NCBI GenBank assembly: GCA_963750255.1
Contig: CAVVPZ010000004.1
Coordinates: 122,520-186,519, forward strand
Direction: 5' to 3'
Length of the DNA: 64,000 nucleotides
Origin: DATLED01 sp963750255
GTDB lineage: Bacteria > Actinomycetota > Acidimicrobiia > Acidimicrobiales > CADCTF01
Part shown: piece after piece, positions 10,998 through 20,102 of the stretch
Layout of the letters: the number at the start of each line of letters is the position of its first letter
Position numbering within the stretch: the first letter of the stretch is position 1
Position numbers and translations under genes: made by a program
The notes under the pieces: generated by a model
Databases searched by the model: none
Told to the model about the DNA's origin: nothing
The model's input: only the letters and a program-made list of their open reading frames with translations

Positions 10998-11036
10998 TTT
11001 TCTAGTGCGCGTGCCTTACCGGGGTCAAGCCACTCG

Positions 11037-11083
11037 TTTTGGGCGCATTCCTCCACCCTGCGGGTGGAGCAATGCGCCCAGAA
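11037..11083. repeat. Intergenic palindrome, family B, copy 1
   Basis: About 22 bp of stem with one mismatch around a 3-base loop (TGC at 11059-11061). It starts TTTTGGGC and ends GCCCAGAA, the same ends as the elements at 21081 and 27781, but the interior differs. It lies just beyond the peroxidase stop. The T-run is on the wrong side for an intrinsic terminator. Confidence 0.6.
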
Positions 11084-11088
11084 TGCGG

Positions 11089-11580
11089 TTAGGCGGGAAG
11101 CTGGCTCTCGATGGCCTTGACGAGGGTCTCGTCCTCGGGCTTGACGACGGGTGAGAAGCGGGCCACGACCTCGCCCTCGGGCGAGAGCAGGAACTTCTCG
11201 AAGTTCCAGCGAACGTCGCCGTCGGCGCCCTCGGCGTCGGCCGCCTTGGTCAAGATGTCGTAGACCGGATGGCGGTTCTCGCCGTTGACGTCGACCTTCT
11301 CGTACATGGGGAACGTCACGCCGTAGGTGGTCGAACAGAACGTCTCGATCTCCTCGGCCGAACCCGGCTCCTGATTGCCGAACTGGTTGCACGGGAAGCC
11401 GACGACGGCGAATCCCCGATCGGCGTACTGCTCGTGGAGCTTCTCGAGCCCCGCGTACTGGGGCGTGAGGCCGCACTTGGAGGCGACGTTGACGACGAGC
11501 ACGGCCTTGCCCTTGTGGTCGGCGAGGCTGGCCTCATCGCCGGAGAGGGACTTGAGCGGGATCTCGTAAAGGGAGGGCAT
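11089..11580 (-). CDS. Glutathione/thioredoxin peroxidase (GPx family)
   Basis: 163 residues, the normal size of bacterial GPx. Reduces hydrogen or lipid peroxides, most likely with thioredoxin or mycothiol in an actinobacterium (inference). The peroxidatic Cys36 lies in NVASKCGLTPQY; this is the cysteine form, not selenocysteine. FPCNQFGNQEPG (62-73) and WNFEKFL (125-131) supply the Gln and Trp of the active site. Cys82 (FCSTTYGVTFPMY) is placed like the resolving cysteine of thioredoxin-dependent enzymes. ATG start 11580. It is monocistronic, divergent from the helicase gene across about 120 bases. Confidence 0.93.
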   Translation of the reverse strand: MPSLYEIPLKSLSGDEASLADHKGKAVLVVNVASKCGLTPQYAGLEKLHEQYADRGFAVVGFPCNQFGNQEPGSAEEIETFCSTTYGVTFPMYEKVDVNGENRHPVYDILTKAADAEGADGDVRWNFEKFLLSPEGEVVARFSPVVKPEDETLVKAIESQLPA

Positions 11581-11702
11581 GCAGGGGTACTACAGCATCG
11601 GATGCCCCGGCATTCCCGGTCGCGCTGGTACCCTTATGCATCCGGGCAGGTCACAGGGGCCGCCCGCGGGTCACCTCACCCAAGTGAGCTGTCCATCCGC
11701 TC

Positions 11703-13031
11703 GTGAGCGCGAAGGCCGGCGTCGCCCCCGAGGCGACCCTCTTCGCACACGAACAGAGGTTCATTCTCTTGACCACCACCTTCGAGGCGCTCGGCGTCTC
11801 GGCCGATCTCATCGAGACGCTCGCCGGCCAAGGCATCGACGCCCCCTTCGCCATCCAGAGCCTCACCATCGAAGACGCCCTTGCCGGCCGCGACGTCTGC
11901 GGCAAGGCCAAGACCGGGTCGGGCAAGACGCTCGGCTTCGGACTCCCGCTCATCATGCGCACCGAGAAGGCGAGTCCGAAGAAGCCACGGGCGCTCGTCT
12001 TGGTGCCGACCCGCGAGTTGGCGGTGCAGGTCCGCGCCGTCATCGCCCCATTGGCCGAGGTCCGCGGCCTCACCACCCTCGCCGTCTACGGCGGGGCGCC
12101 GATGGACCGCCAGATCAAGGCCCTCGGACGCGGCGTCGACATCATGATCGCCACGCCGGGTCGCCTCATCGACCTCGGCGACCGGGGCGAACTCTCCGTC
12201 GACGACGTCCGCATCCTCGTACTCGACGAAGCCGACCGCATGGCCGACATGGGCTTCATGCCCCAGGTGCAGTGGGTGCTTCGGCGCATGACCCAGGCCC
12301 ACCAGACCCTGCTCTTCTCGGCCACCCTCGACGGCGACATCGACTACATCGTCAAGAACCACATGGACGACCCGGTCCGCCACGAGGTCGAATCGACGAC
12401 CTCGACCGTCGACCAGATGGAGCACCGCTTCCTCAAGGTCCACGAGATGGACAAGGTCAAGGTCGCCGCCGCCATCGCCCGCTCCTCGTACCGGACCTTG
12501 ATCTTCTCCCGCACCAAGCGCGGGTGCGATCGCCTCACCGACCAGCTCAAGCGTGAGGGGATCGAGGCCGGAGCCCTCCATGGCGACCTCGCCCAGTCCG
12601 TGCGCCAGCGGGCCCTCAAGCAGTTCGAAGACGGCACCCTCCCTGTGCTCGTGGCCACCGACGTCGCCGCCCGCGGTCTGCACATCGAAGGCGTCGACGT
12701 CGTCATCCACTACGACCCGCCCGAGGACGAAAAGGCCTACCTGCACCGTTCGGGCCGCACCGCCCGTGCCGGCGCGTCGGGTGTCGCGGTCAGCCTCGCC
12801 CTTTGGAACCAGGAGCTCGAGATCGAGCGCCTCCAGAAGCGGCTGCAACTGCACCGCCACTTCGAAGAGGTCTTCTCCAACGACGAGCGCCTCGCCGACC
12901 TCGCCGCCTGGCAGCCCGAAGAGCGCGCCCCCCACGCCAACGCTGCGGCCGCCGCCGTGCCCGGGGCCACCCGCCTGGCCCAGGCCCGACGTGTCGGCGG
13001 ATCCGGCGGACGAGGTCGCGGGCGCCGCTGA
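11703..13031 (+). CDS. DEAD-box ATP-dependent RNA helicase
   Basis: 442 residues. Helicase motifs in order: Q-motif region DAPFAIQ, Walker A AKTGSGKT (69-76), PTRELA (102-107), TPGRL, DEAD at 175-178 (VLDEADRM), SAT at 206-208, then in domain 2 LIFSRTKRG, VATDVAARGLHI and HRSGRTARAG. The Gly/Arg-rich tail suits RNA binding. It probably acts in mRNA turnover or ribosome assembly. GTG 11703 is the longest start; a start about 20 codons later at the L-T-T-T-F segment would still include the Q-motif. The palindrome CTCACCCAAGTGAG at 11676 lies in its upstream region. It ends six bases from the convergent typA gene. Confidence 0.93.
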   Translation: MSAKAGVAPEATLFAHEQRFILLTTTFEALGVSADLIETLAGQGIDAPFAIQSLTIEDALAGRDVCGKAKTGSGKTLGFGLPLIMRTEKASPKKPRALVLVPTRELAVQVRAVIAPLAEVRGLTTLAVYGGAPMDRQIKALGRGVDIMIATPGRLIDLGDRGELSVDDVRILVLDEADRMADMGFMPQVQWVLRRMTQAHQTLLFSATLDGDIDYIVKNHMDDPVRHEVESTTSTVDQMEHRFLKVHEMDKVKVAAAIARSSYRTLIFSRTKRGCDRLTDQLKREGIEAGALHGDLAQSVRQRALKQFEDGTLPVLVATDVAARGLHIEGVDVVIHYDPPEDEKAYLHRSGRTARAGASGVAVSLALWNQELEIERLQKRLQLHRHFEEVFSNDERLADLAAWQPEERAPHANAAAAAVPGATRLAQARRVGGSGGRGRGRR

Positions 13032-13037
13032 ACGCGG

Positions 13038-14895
13038 CTACGAGGGCGCGGCGCCAGCCTTGGCCCGCTTGGCGGCGCGACCTCGTTCGGTGGCATCGAG
13101 GACGACCTTGCGGAGTCGGACCGACTTCGGCGTGACTTCGACGCACTCGTCCTCACCGATGAATTCGAGGGCCTGCTCGAGCGAGAACAGCTGGGCGGGG
13201 ATCAGTCGCTCGTAGACCTCGGCCGTCGACGACCGGATGTTGTTGAGCTTCTTCTCCTTGGCCGGGTTGACGTCCATGTCGTCGGACCGGGAGTTCTCGC
13301 CGACGATCATCCCCTCGTAGACATCGACGCCGGGCCCGATGAAGAGGACGCCGCGCTCCTGGAGCGCCATGAGCGCGAACGTCGTCGACGGCCCCTTCCG
13401 GTCGGCCACCAACGCCCCGTTGTGGCGGGTGCGGATCTCGCCGAACCACGGCTCCCACTTCTCGAACACGTGGTGGATGAGGCCGGTGCCGCGGGTCTCG
13501 GTGACGAACTCGGTTCGGAAGCCGATGAGCCCTCGGGCCGGCACCAGGTACTCGAGGCGGACCCAACCCGTCGAGTGGTTGACCATGTGCTCCATCCGAC
13601 CCTTGCGCAAGGCCAGCAACTGGGTGACGACGCCCATGTACTCGTCGGGCACGTCGATCGACACCCGTTCGACGGGCTCGTACTTCACGCCGTCGCGCTC
13701 TTGGGTGAGCACCCGGGGCTTACCGACCGTGAGTTCGAAGCCCTCCCGTCGCATGATCTCGACCAGGATCGCCAGCTGCAGCTCGCCTCGACCCTGGACC
13801 TCCCAGGTGTCGGGGCGCTCCGTCGGGAGCACCCGCAGCGCAACGTTGCCGATGAGCTCGTTTTCGAGGCGAGTCTTCACCTGGCGGGCGGTGAGCTTGG
13901 TGCCCTCGGTGCCGTTGAGGGGCGAGCTGTTGATCCCGATCGTCATCGACAGGCTGGGCTCGTCGACGTGGATGACGGGCAGCGGGCGGGGATCGTCCGG
14001 GTCGGCCAGCGTCTCGCCGATGGTCACGTCAGGCAGCCCGGCGATGGCGATGATGTCGCCCGGACCGGCTTCGGCCGCGTCGGTGCGGTCCAGCGCCTCG
14101 GTCACGTACAGCTCCGTGATCTTGGCCTTCTCGACGGTCCCGTCGCGCCGACACCACGCGACCTGCTGCCCTTTGCGGATCGTGCCCTGGGCGACGCGGC
14201 ACACAGCCAGGCGGCCGACGTAGGGGGAGGCGTCGAGGTTGGTGACCAGAGCCTGGAGGGGGTGGTCGTCCTCGTACACGGGCGCCGGAATGGTGGCCAG
14301 CAGCGTCTCGAACAACGGCTTGAGGTCGGTGCCGGGCTCGTTCAGGTCCATCGTCGCGGTACCAGCGCTGACCGTTGGTGTAGATGATCGGGAACTCGAT
14401 CTGCTTCTCGGTGGCATCGAGGTCGATGAACAGCTCGTAGACCTCGTCGAGCACCTCGTCGACGCGGGCGTCGGCGCGGTCGATCTTGTTGATGACGAGG
14501 ATGACCGGCAGGTTGGCCTCGAGCGCCTTGCGGAGGACGAAACGGGTCTGGGGCAGCGGACCCTCGCTGGCGTCGACGAGGAGGAGGACGCCGTCGACCA
14601 TGAACAGTCCCCGCTCGACCTCGCCACCGAAGTCGGCGTGGCCCGGGGTGTCGATGATGTTGATCTTCGTCGTCGGCCCCCCATCGTCGGGGACGTAGCG
14701 GACCGAGGTGTTCTTGGCCAGGATCGTGATGCCCTTTTCACGCTCGAGGTCGTTGGAGTCCATGACCCGCTCGTTGACGTCCTGGTTGGCCCGGAAGGCT
14801 CCGGACTGCCAGAGCATGGCGTCGACGAGCGTCGTCTTGCCATGGTCGACGTGGGCGATGATGGCAACGTTGCGGAGTTCTGAGCGCGTAGGCAC
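13038..14895 (-). CDS. typA: Ribosome-associated GTPase TypA/BipA
   Basis: About 618 residues. G1 motif AHVDHGKT at 14-21, G2 region with GITILAKNTSV, G3 IDTPGHADFGGEVER and G4 INKIDRADAR. Then come domain 2 (VGRLAVCRVAQGTIRKGQQV), the EF-G-like domains and the BipA-specific C-terminal region with GLIGFRTEFVTETRGTG and RLIPAQLFSLEQALEFIGEDE. It is a translational GTPase that helps 50S assembly and stress responses. One single-base frame change near 14362 (within the sequence after YTNGQR) separates the GTPase core from the rest; restored, it reads SAGTATMDLNEPG. Start GTG 14895. Confidence 0.94.
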
Positions 14896-14936
14896 GGGGA
14901 AACCATCCTAGAGGCGCCCGAGCACCCCCTACTACG

Positions 14937-15626
14937 GTGACCGCCGTGTCCGGTCTCCCCGTCCTCCTCGTCCACGGCCTCGCCTCCAGCTTCGAGCTCA
15001 ACTGGCGAGAGACCGGCTGGGTCGATCTCCTGTCCGACGCCGGCCGCGAGGTCATCGGCGTCGACCTGCTGGGCCACGGCAAGGCCGACAAGCCCCACGA
15101 TCCCGCCGCCTACGCCGGCGTGGCCGACGACATCGCCGCCGCCATCCCCGACGACGGCCAGATCCAGGCCGTCGGGTTTTCGATGGGGGCCCGACTCCTG
15201 CTCGAAGTCGCCTGCCAACAGCCCGACCGCTTCGAGCGGATCGTGGTCGCCGGCATCGGCGCCGGCGTGTTCGCCGGCGGATCGTCCGAAGGCCTCGCCG
15301 CCGCCATCGAGGGCGGCGTCGACGACTCCAGCCACGGCACCGCACGCCTCTTCGCCCAGTTCGCCGCCGGCTCGGGCAACGACCCCAAGGCGCTCGGCGC
15401 CTTCCTGCGACGCCAAGCCCCGCCCCTCGATCGCGAGAAGCTGGCCGGGCTCACCTGCCCCGTGCTCGTCGTGCTCGGCGACCAAGACTTCGCCGCCCCC
15501 GCCGAGCCCCTGGTCGAGGCGCTCCCCGACGCCCGCCTCGTCACCCTCAAGGGCGTCGATCACTTCGCCACACCCAAGGACTTCAAGTTCCTCGACGCTG
15601 CCTTGGAGTTCCTCGGCGCCCTGTGA
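14937..15626 (+). CDS. Alpha/beta hydrolase
   Basis: About 229 residues. Oxyanion motif LLVHGLAS near the N-terminus, nucleophile elbow GFSMGA, acid in VLGDQDF and base in GVDHFAT give a complete Ser-Asp-His triad. No lid insertion large enough to suggest a substrate is visible. Starts GTG 14937 and GTG 14946 are both possible and neither has a clear ribosome site. It is divergent from typA by about 40 bases and convergent with the small coiled-coil gene downstream. Confidence 0.88.
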   Translation: MTAVSGLPVLLVHGLASSFELNWRETGWVDLLSDAGREVIGVDLLGHGKADKPHDPAAYAGVADDIAAAIPDDGQIQAVGFSMGARLLLEVACQQPDRFERIVVAGIGAGVFAGGSSEGLAAAIEGGVDDSSHGTARLFAQFAAGSGNDPKALGAFLRRQAPPLDREKLAGLTCPVLVVLGDQDFAAPAEPLVEALPDARLVTLKGVDHFATPKDFKFLDAALEFLGAL

Positions 15627-15636
15627 GGGTGGGGCT

Positions 15637-15819
15637 TCAGTCCTTGGCGATGGCCTCGGCCGTCGACGCCAGCTCGGCCTGGAGTTGGTCGATCTCGCCC
15701 TGGATGCGGGCCGCTTCGGCGTCGTCGTGTTGCACCTTGGCCCGCTCGCGTTGTTCGACCAACTCGACGATCTGCAACTCGAGGCCTACGACGTGATCTT
15801 CGAGCCTGGGGTCATGCAT
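15637..15819 (-). CDS. Small predicted coiled-coil protein
   Basis: 60 residues from ATG 15819, no recognised family. Nearly the whole chain is charged and helical with heptad-like leucines and isoleucines (VGLELQIVELVEQRERAKV, then IQGEIDQLQAELAST). There are no Cys, Trp or membrane segments. It has its own upstream palindromes and shares the region with the divergent Nfu_N gene. Confidence 0.55.
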   Translation of the reverse strand: MHDPRLEDHVVGLELQIVELVEQRERAKVQHDDAEAARIQGEIDQLQAELASTAEAIAKD

Positions 15820-15822
15820 GAA

Positions 15823-15853
15823 GGGGTGTTACCCCGTTGACCCTTCCGTCAAG
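15823..15853. promoter_or_regulatory. Operator-like palindromes in a divergent promoter region
   Basis: TTGACCCTTCCGTCAAG at 15837-15853 contains the repeat TTGAC-N6-GTCAA. It matches the operator TTGACCCAACGGTCAAG at 10981-10997 in 14 of 17 positions. Next to it, GGGGT-GTT-ACCCC (15823-15835) is a second palindrome. Both lie between two divergent start codons. Confidence 0.5.
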
Positions 15854-15884
15854 CAGGTCGAGCGCTCGTCCCTAGGATGCGGCC

Positions 15885-16142
15885 ATGGCCACCGCCACCC
15901 CTTCGCCCACCCCCAACCCGAACGCGATGCGCTTCGCCCTCGACGTCAGCCTGCCGGGCACCGTGAGCGCTTCGAGCGTGGCCGAGGCCGGCGATGACGC
16001 CTTCCTCGCTGCCCTCCTCGCCATCGACGGAGTGGCGTCTGTGTTCGGCACCGCCGACTTCGTCACCGTGTCGCGCGCCGCCGGCGGCGACTGGGACGCC
16101 ATCGTCCCCGAAGTCCAAGCCGCCGCCGCCACCCACCTCTAA
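15885..16142 (+). CDS. Nfu/NifU N-terminal domain protein
   Basis: 85 residues. After a Pro/Thr-rich start, NPNAMRFALDVSLPG opens the Nfu_N fold, and GVASVFGTADFVTVSRAAGGDW with the closing VPEVQAAA matches its conserved end. Only the N-terminal domain is present: the Fe-S binding CxxC domain of full Nfu proteins is absent. It probably helps in Fe-S cluster or metal handling, but stand-alone versions are poorly understood. ATG 15885. Confidence 0.8.
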   Translation: MATATPSPTPNPNAMRFALDVSLPGTVSASSVAEAGDDAFLAALLAIDGVASVFGTADFVTVSRAAGGDWDAIVPEVQAAAATHL

Positions 16143-16159
16143 CCCCGCCCGCCCCCGGG

Positions 16160-16241
16160 GCGTTGGTGTGGCCGTTCCGGCTGCTCCAACCCGTTGCGGT
16201 GGCCCTTCGGGCCGCTATTTCAGCCACACCAACGAGGTTGG
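16160..16241. repeat. Intergenic palindromic repeat, family A, copy 2
   Basis: Outer arms GTTGGTGTGGC (16162-16172) and GCCACACCAAC (16223-16233) pair perfectly, with an inner GGCCC-TTC-GGGCC hairpin at 16201-16213. It aligns along its length with the copy at 1621. A partial third arm (TTCAGCCACCCCAACG) follows at about 16250. It sits between convergent genes. Confidence 0.7.
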
Positions 16242-16280
16242 ACGACCGCTTCAGCCACCCCAACGCGAGGATCAGCCGTG

Positions 16281-17212
16281 TCAGGTGACCGTGATGGTGC
16301 CCTTCATGGTGGCGTGGACGGTGCATCCGTAGTTGTAGGTGCCGGCAGCGAGCGCGGGTGAGGTGCGGGAACCGGAGTTCTTGTTGATCGGTCCGGAACT
16401 CCAGCCTCCCTCGATCGTGAAGCTGTGATCGATGCTGGCGGACGTCTCCTTGTTCTCGAACTTGATCCTGCGAGTTCCGCGGGAAGCGTCAGGTCCTTCG
16501 TGCGGCCGTCGGGATAGGTGTAGGCCAGGTTCTTCGCCTTCACATCGAGCGTGACGGGTTGGGACGTAGCCCCTGGCGTCGTGGTGGTCGGCGCCGCCGG
16601 GGTGGTCGTGGTGGTGGGCCGCACCGTGGTGGTGGTCGGCGTGCCCGAGCCCGATTTCGGCACGGTGGTCGCCGGCGATCCGGGCTTGGTCGTCGTCGGA
16701 GCTGCGGTCGTCGTCGGGGAGCCGGGTCCGCTCGGCGCGGTTCCGGGGGTGGTCGAGCCGGGGGCGGCGTAGCCAGCCGACGACGCGCCGCCGCCCGATG
16801 ACTCGCCCGCCGACGACGAGCCAGCCGAGGCCGGGGCCGCACCCGAGCCCGGCTCGGCAGTGGCGGAGGCCGTCGTGGCCAGCGTCGACTCGGCCGCCGT
16901 GCGCTCGGTGGCGTCGAGGACACCGTCGCCGTTGGTATCGGCCGCCGCCTCGTCGGCGGTGTCGACCACGCCGGGCGTGCCGCCGTCGTCGAGCCTCGGA
17001 AGGGTGTCGAGGCGGGCCGCCACCGGCTCGACGGTCTTGTTCTTGTTGAACTGTCCGATCAGGAACAGGGTGAAGAGCAGCCACACGGCGGCGACGAGGA
17101 CGACCTTGGTGAAGGTCCCGACCCGCCGCTTGTCCGACCCCTCGTCGTCCTCGTCGAGATCGTCCTCGTCGAGATCGTCGTCGTCGAAGCCGTCGTCGAA
17201 GCCGTCGTCCAT
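16281..17212 (-). CDS. Single-pass membrane protein with extracellular cupredoxin domain
   Basis: About 310 residues. The cytoplasmic N-terminus is strikingly acidic (runs of Asp/Glu in residues 1-27). One transmembrane helix follows (VVLVAAVWLLFTLFLIG). Next comes a segment with DTNGDGVLDATE, an EF-hand-like calcium loop, then a long Thr/Pro/Ser linker. The C-terminal domain ends YNYGCTVHATMKGTITV; with the earlier DHSFTI this gives His, Cys, His and Met of a type 1 copper site, in the plastocyanin pattern. A frame change near 16470 interrupts the domain. It probably carries electrons or copper outside the membrane. Confidence 0.75.
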
Positions 17213-17284
17213 GGATGCGTGTCCGCTCGTTCCGATTCAGACGCCCGCCCGGGCGTGTGGAATACCCAACGGTACCCTGCCTCG

Positions 17285-18093
17285 GTGCCCGACGAGCCGA
17301 CACTCGACCTCCGCGGCGTCACGGTGCGCCATGGAGCACTCACGGCGCTCGCCGAGGTCGACTTCCGGGTGCGGTCCGACGAGCGGTGGGTGGTGCTCGG
17401 ACCGAACGGGAGCGGCAAGACGACGCTCGTCCAACTGGCCTCGGGCCACCTCCACCCGACGGTCGGAACCGTCGACCTTCTCGGCCACCGGGTCGGGCGG
17501 GTCGACCTTCGGGACCTGAGGAAGCGGATCGGACTGGTCGAGCGCGGCGGTGTCGCGCCAACTGCGACCCGGGGCTCCCCGCCTTCGACGTCGTCCTCAC
17601 CGGGCGCCATGCCGCCCTCGAGACGTGGTGGCACGACTATGACGACCACGATCGCGCTCGGGCCGCCGGGCTGCTCGCACAGGCCGGACTCGGTGACGCC
17701 GGCGATCGAGCGTTCGGCGTGTTGTCCGAGGGCGAACGCCAACAGGTCTTGCTCGCTCGGGCGCTGATGGCCGACCCCGAGCTGCTCGTGTTCGACGAAC
17801 CGGCTGCCGGTCTCGACCTCGGCGCCCGCGAGCGGTTGGTGCGCCGGCTCCACGAAGTCGCCGCCGACGCCGCGTCGCCGCCGATCGTGTTCGTGACCCA
17901 CCACGTGGAGGAGATTCCGCCGGCGTTCACGCACCTGCTCCTGTTGCGAGGCGGACGGGCGGTGGCGTCGGGTCCGCTGGCCACCACCCTCACGTCCGAC
18001 GCGGTCAGCGCCGCCTTCGGATTACGGGTCCATGTCGACCATTGGGCCGGCCGGTACCGGGCCCGAGCCGAAGCCTCGACCGAAAACGAGTAG
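17285..18093 (+). CDS. ABC transporter ATP-binding protein
   Basis: About 268 residues. Walker A GPNGSGKTT, signature LSEGERQQV, Walker B ELLVFDEPAAGLD and the H-loop THHVEEIP are all present. The coding frame slips twice in the Q-loop region (about 17540-17575), where RKRIGLV should run on to LPAFDVVLTGRHAAL. No permease gene is adjacent, so it may be a soluble ABC protein or pair with a distant permease; the short form resembles YlmA/ModF-type ATPases. GTG 17285 is chosen as the start because the typical LDLRGVTVRHG beginning follows directly. It is divergent from the cupredoxin gene. Confidence 0.85.
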
Positions 18094-18100
18094 GGCGGGT

Positions 18101-18134
18101 GGGGGCCTTGTCCTCCCGCCAGGACAAGGCCCCC
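18101..18134. terminator. GC-rich hairpin after the ABC ATPase gene
   Basis: GGGGGCCTTGTCCT (18101-18114) and AGGACAAGGCCCCC (18121-18134) are exact complements with a six-base loop. The hairpin lies eight bases after the plus-strand stop and before the convergent Crp gene end. There is no T-run. Confidence 0.65.
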
Positions 18135-18206
18135 CGCCGTTCCGCCTGAGACTCAAGGTACGACGATCGTTGCCGGCGTCGTTGCCGGGCGCGACGTCTA
18201 AGTCTG

Positions 18207-18857
18207 TCAGGCGCGTGACACAAGGCCGGCTCGATCGACGACCGTGATTCGGCCCCGGCCCAACGCCACCCACCCGGCCGTCACGGCCTCGCCCAGCACG
18301 CGATTGACGGTGGCCCGCGACGTCCCTGCCAGGCTGGCCAGATCCTCCTGGGTCAGGGGCACGGTGACCGGTCCCTGCGGGCCCGAGTAGCGCTCGGCCA
18401 CCTCGGCCAGACGACGACGCACCCGGCGGTCGGCGGGCAGGTGGAGCGCCTCGACCAACAGTCCCGACAAGCGCTTCACCTCCTCGGCCAGGACGCCCAC
18501 CAAGAAGTCGTCGACGCTCGGATGGTCGCGTCGCAACGAGGTGAACGTGGAGTGGTCGAGCACGAGGGTCTCGGTCCGTTCGAGGGCGACGACGGTCGCC
18601 GTCCGTCGCGACGACGGGTCGAGCAACGCGAGTTCGCCGATGACCTCGCCCTCGCCCCGAATCCGCAGCGTTGCGACGTCGCCGGCCGGGGTCGTGATCC
18701 GCACTGCCACCCGTCCCCGGTCGATCAAGTGGACGGCGTCGGCCGGGTCACCCTCGTGGAAGAGGACCTCGCGTCGGGCGAACTTCCGCCGCCTCGAGGC
18801 GACGAGGAGTCGGCGTTGCTCGGCCTCGGGCACCCCGGCCAGAAAGGTCCAGGGCAC
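18207..18857 (-). CDS. Crp/Fnr-family transcriptional regulator
   Basis: About 216 residues. The N-terminal cyclic-nucleotide-binding barrel is seen as REVLFHEGDPADAVHLIDRGRVAV and GEVIGELALLDPSSRRTATVVALE; GELAL-x6-RTA is the phosphate-binding cassette, so cAMP or a similar ligand is plausible. The C-terminal winged helix has LTQEDLASLAGTSRATVNRVL. GTG 18857 is the first start after the flavodoxin stop, 14 bases away, so the two genes are probably co-transcribed. No FNR-type cysteines are visible. Confidence 0.9.
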   Translation of the reverse strand: MPWTFLAGVPEAEQRRLLVASRRRKFARREVLFHEGDPADAVHLIDRGRVAVRITTPAGDVATLRIRGEGEVIGELALLDPSSRRTATVVALERTETLVLDHSTFTSLRRDHPSVDDFLVGVLAEEVKRLSGLLVEALHLPADRRVRRRLAEVAERYSGPQGPVTVPLTQEDLASLAGTSRATVNRVLGEAVTAGWVALGRGRITVVDRAGLVSRA

Positions 18858-18871
18858 GTGCGGCCCGTCGC

Positions 18872-19294
18872 CTAGACGGGGACGACGGCCAGCAGGCGGT
18901 CGACGAAGTCTCGGCTGCCGTCGGCCAGGTTGCCCCGGTGGATGGCGACCCCACCGATCACGTCGGCGCCCCGGCTCTCCATGATCGCCACCATCTTGTC
19001 GAGCACCTTGCCGTCGTCGATGGCGAAGGTGCAGAACACGGCGCAGCGCTTGCCAGCGATGTAGGGAACCTTGTGGAGCCGTCCGGCCCGGCCCGGCCGC
19101 TGTCCGACGAAGAAGAGCCCGTCGGTCCACGAACCCACGACCACGAGGTCGGCGTCGGCGATGGCCTGATGGGGCGCGTTGGTGACGGGAGCCACCGTCG
19201 TGGACACCCCGCGGCGCTGCAGTTCGGAACCGATGAAGCCGGCAGCCTTCTTGGTGTTGCCGGTCAGGCTCTCGTAGAGGACGACTGCCTTCAT
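18872..19294 (-). CDS. Flavodoxin-domain protein
   Basis: 140 residues. FMN phosphate loop YESLTGNTKKAA at the N-terminus and the second loop VVVGSWTDGLFFVGQRPGR mark a flavodoxin fold. The short length and the CAVFCTFAIDDGKVL segment suggest a stand-alone flavodoxin-like electron carrier or a relative of protoporphyrinogen oxidase HemG-type proteins rather than a WrbA quinone reductase. ATG 19294. It shares a short divergent region with the PAP2 gene and probably an operon with the Crp regulator. Confidence 0.82.
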   Translation of the reverse strand: MKAVVLYESLTGNTKKAAGFIGSELQRRGVSTTVAPVTNAPHQAIADADLVVVGSWTDGLFFVGQRPGRAGRLHKVPYIAGKRCAVFCTFAIDDGKVLDKMVAIMESRGADVIGGVAIHRGNLADGSRDFVDRLLAVVPV

Positions 19295-19335
19295 GGGTGA
19301 GGTTCTAGTGGACGCGGCGCGGGTACAGCGCGCTC

Positions 19336-20091
19336 ATGGACCCGGCGCCCCGGTCGTGGCTCGGGCGCCTCGCGCCCAGGGAACGGTTCGAGGCGCGCGT
19401 CGTGGCCTTCGCCCTCGCCCTCAGCCTCGTCGCCATCCCCTTTTCCACCCTGCTGTTGGCTGTCATCCGCAATTCGCCGGTGACCCGCTTCGACGAGACC
19501 GTGGCCAACGATCTCCACGCCCACGTCGTCGGTCACCCGGTCGCCATCGACGCCCTCCAGTTCGTCTCCTGGCTGGGCAAGCCACTCCTGCTCGGCGTCT
19601 GCGTCGCCATTGGCGCCGCGTACGCGTTCTGGCGTGGACGGCGCCGGCTCTCGCTCTTCCTCGTCGTGGCCGCCATCGGTGGGGGCCTCGTGGACTCGGC
19701 CGTCAAGGCGGCCGTCAATCGGCCGCGGCCCGTGTTCGAGGTCCCGGTGGCAGCCGCCTTCGGCAAGAGCTTCCCCTCTGGTCACGCGATGTCGTCGACC
19801 GTCACCTACGGGGCGCTGTTGCTGGTGTTCCTCCCCGCCGTGCCGAGGGCCAAGCGTTGGGTGGCGACCACGGCCACGGTGACGTTGGTGCTGGCCATCG
19901 GGGCCAGCCGGCTCCTCCTCGGGGTCCATTTCGTCAGTGACGTCGCCGGCGGCTACGCCCTCGGTCTGGCCTGGCTCCTCGGCACCGCCGCCCTCTTCGA
20001 TCTCTGGCGCCAGGAGCGTGGGGCGGGAGCAGTGGATCTCACCGACGGGCTCGAACCCGAAGCCGCAGACGACCTCACTCCCGGCGTGTGA
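19336..20091 (+). CDS. PAP2-family membrane phosphatase
   Basis: 251 residues, several transmembrane helices (ARVVAFALALSLVAIPFSTLLLAV first). The three PAP2 motifs are present: KAAVNRPRP, SFPSGHAMSS with the catalytic His, and SRLLLGVHFVSDVAGG. Likely substrates are phosphatidic acid, phosphatidylglycerol phosphate or undecaprenyl diphosphate, with the active site at the outer face. The acidic C-terminal tail is soluble. ATG 19336. The gene ends 17 bases before the promoter and operators of the oxygenase gene. Confidence 0.9.
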   Translation: MDPAPRSWLGRLAPRERFEARVVAFALALSLVAIPFSTLLLAVIRNSPVTRFDETVANDLHAHVVGHPVAIDALQFVSWLGKPLLLGVCVAIGAAYAFWRGRRRLSLFLVVAAIGGGLVDSAVKAAVNRPRPVFEVPVAAAFGKSFPSGHAMSSTVTYGALLLVFLPAVPRAKRWVATTATVTLVLAIGASRLLLGVHFVSDVAGGYALGLAWLLGTAALFDLWRQERGAGAVDLTDGLEPEAADDLTPGV

Positions 20092-20102
20092 CCCCTGTCT
20101 CG

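Noticed and set aside
11089..11580. Glutathione peroxidase as a second selenoprotein
   Set aside because: The active-site codon is TGC (Cys36 in SKCGLT); no in-frame TGA.
14896..15563. In-frame minus-strand extension upstream of typA
   Set aside because: It is antisense to the alpha/beta hydrolase and joins typA only through the frame change; the TypA start at 14895 is clear.
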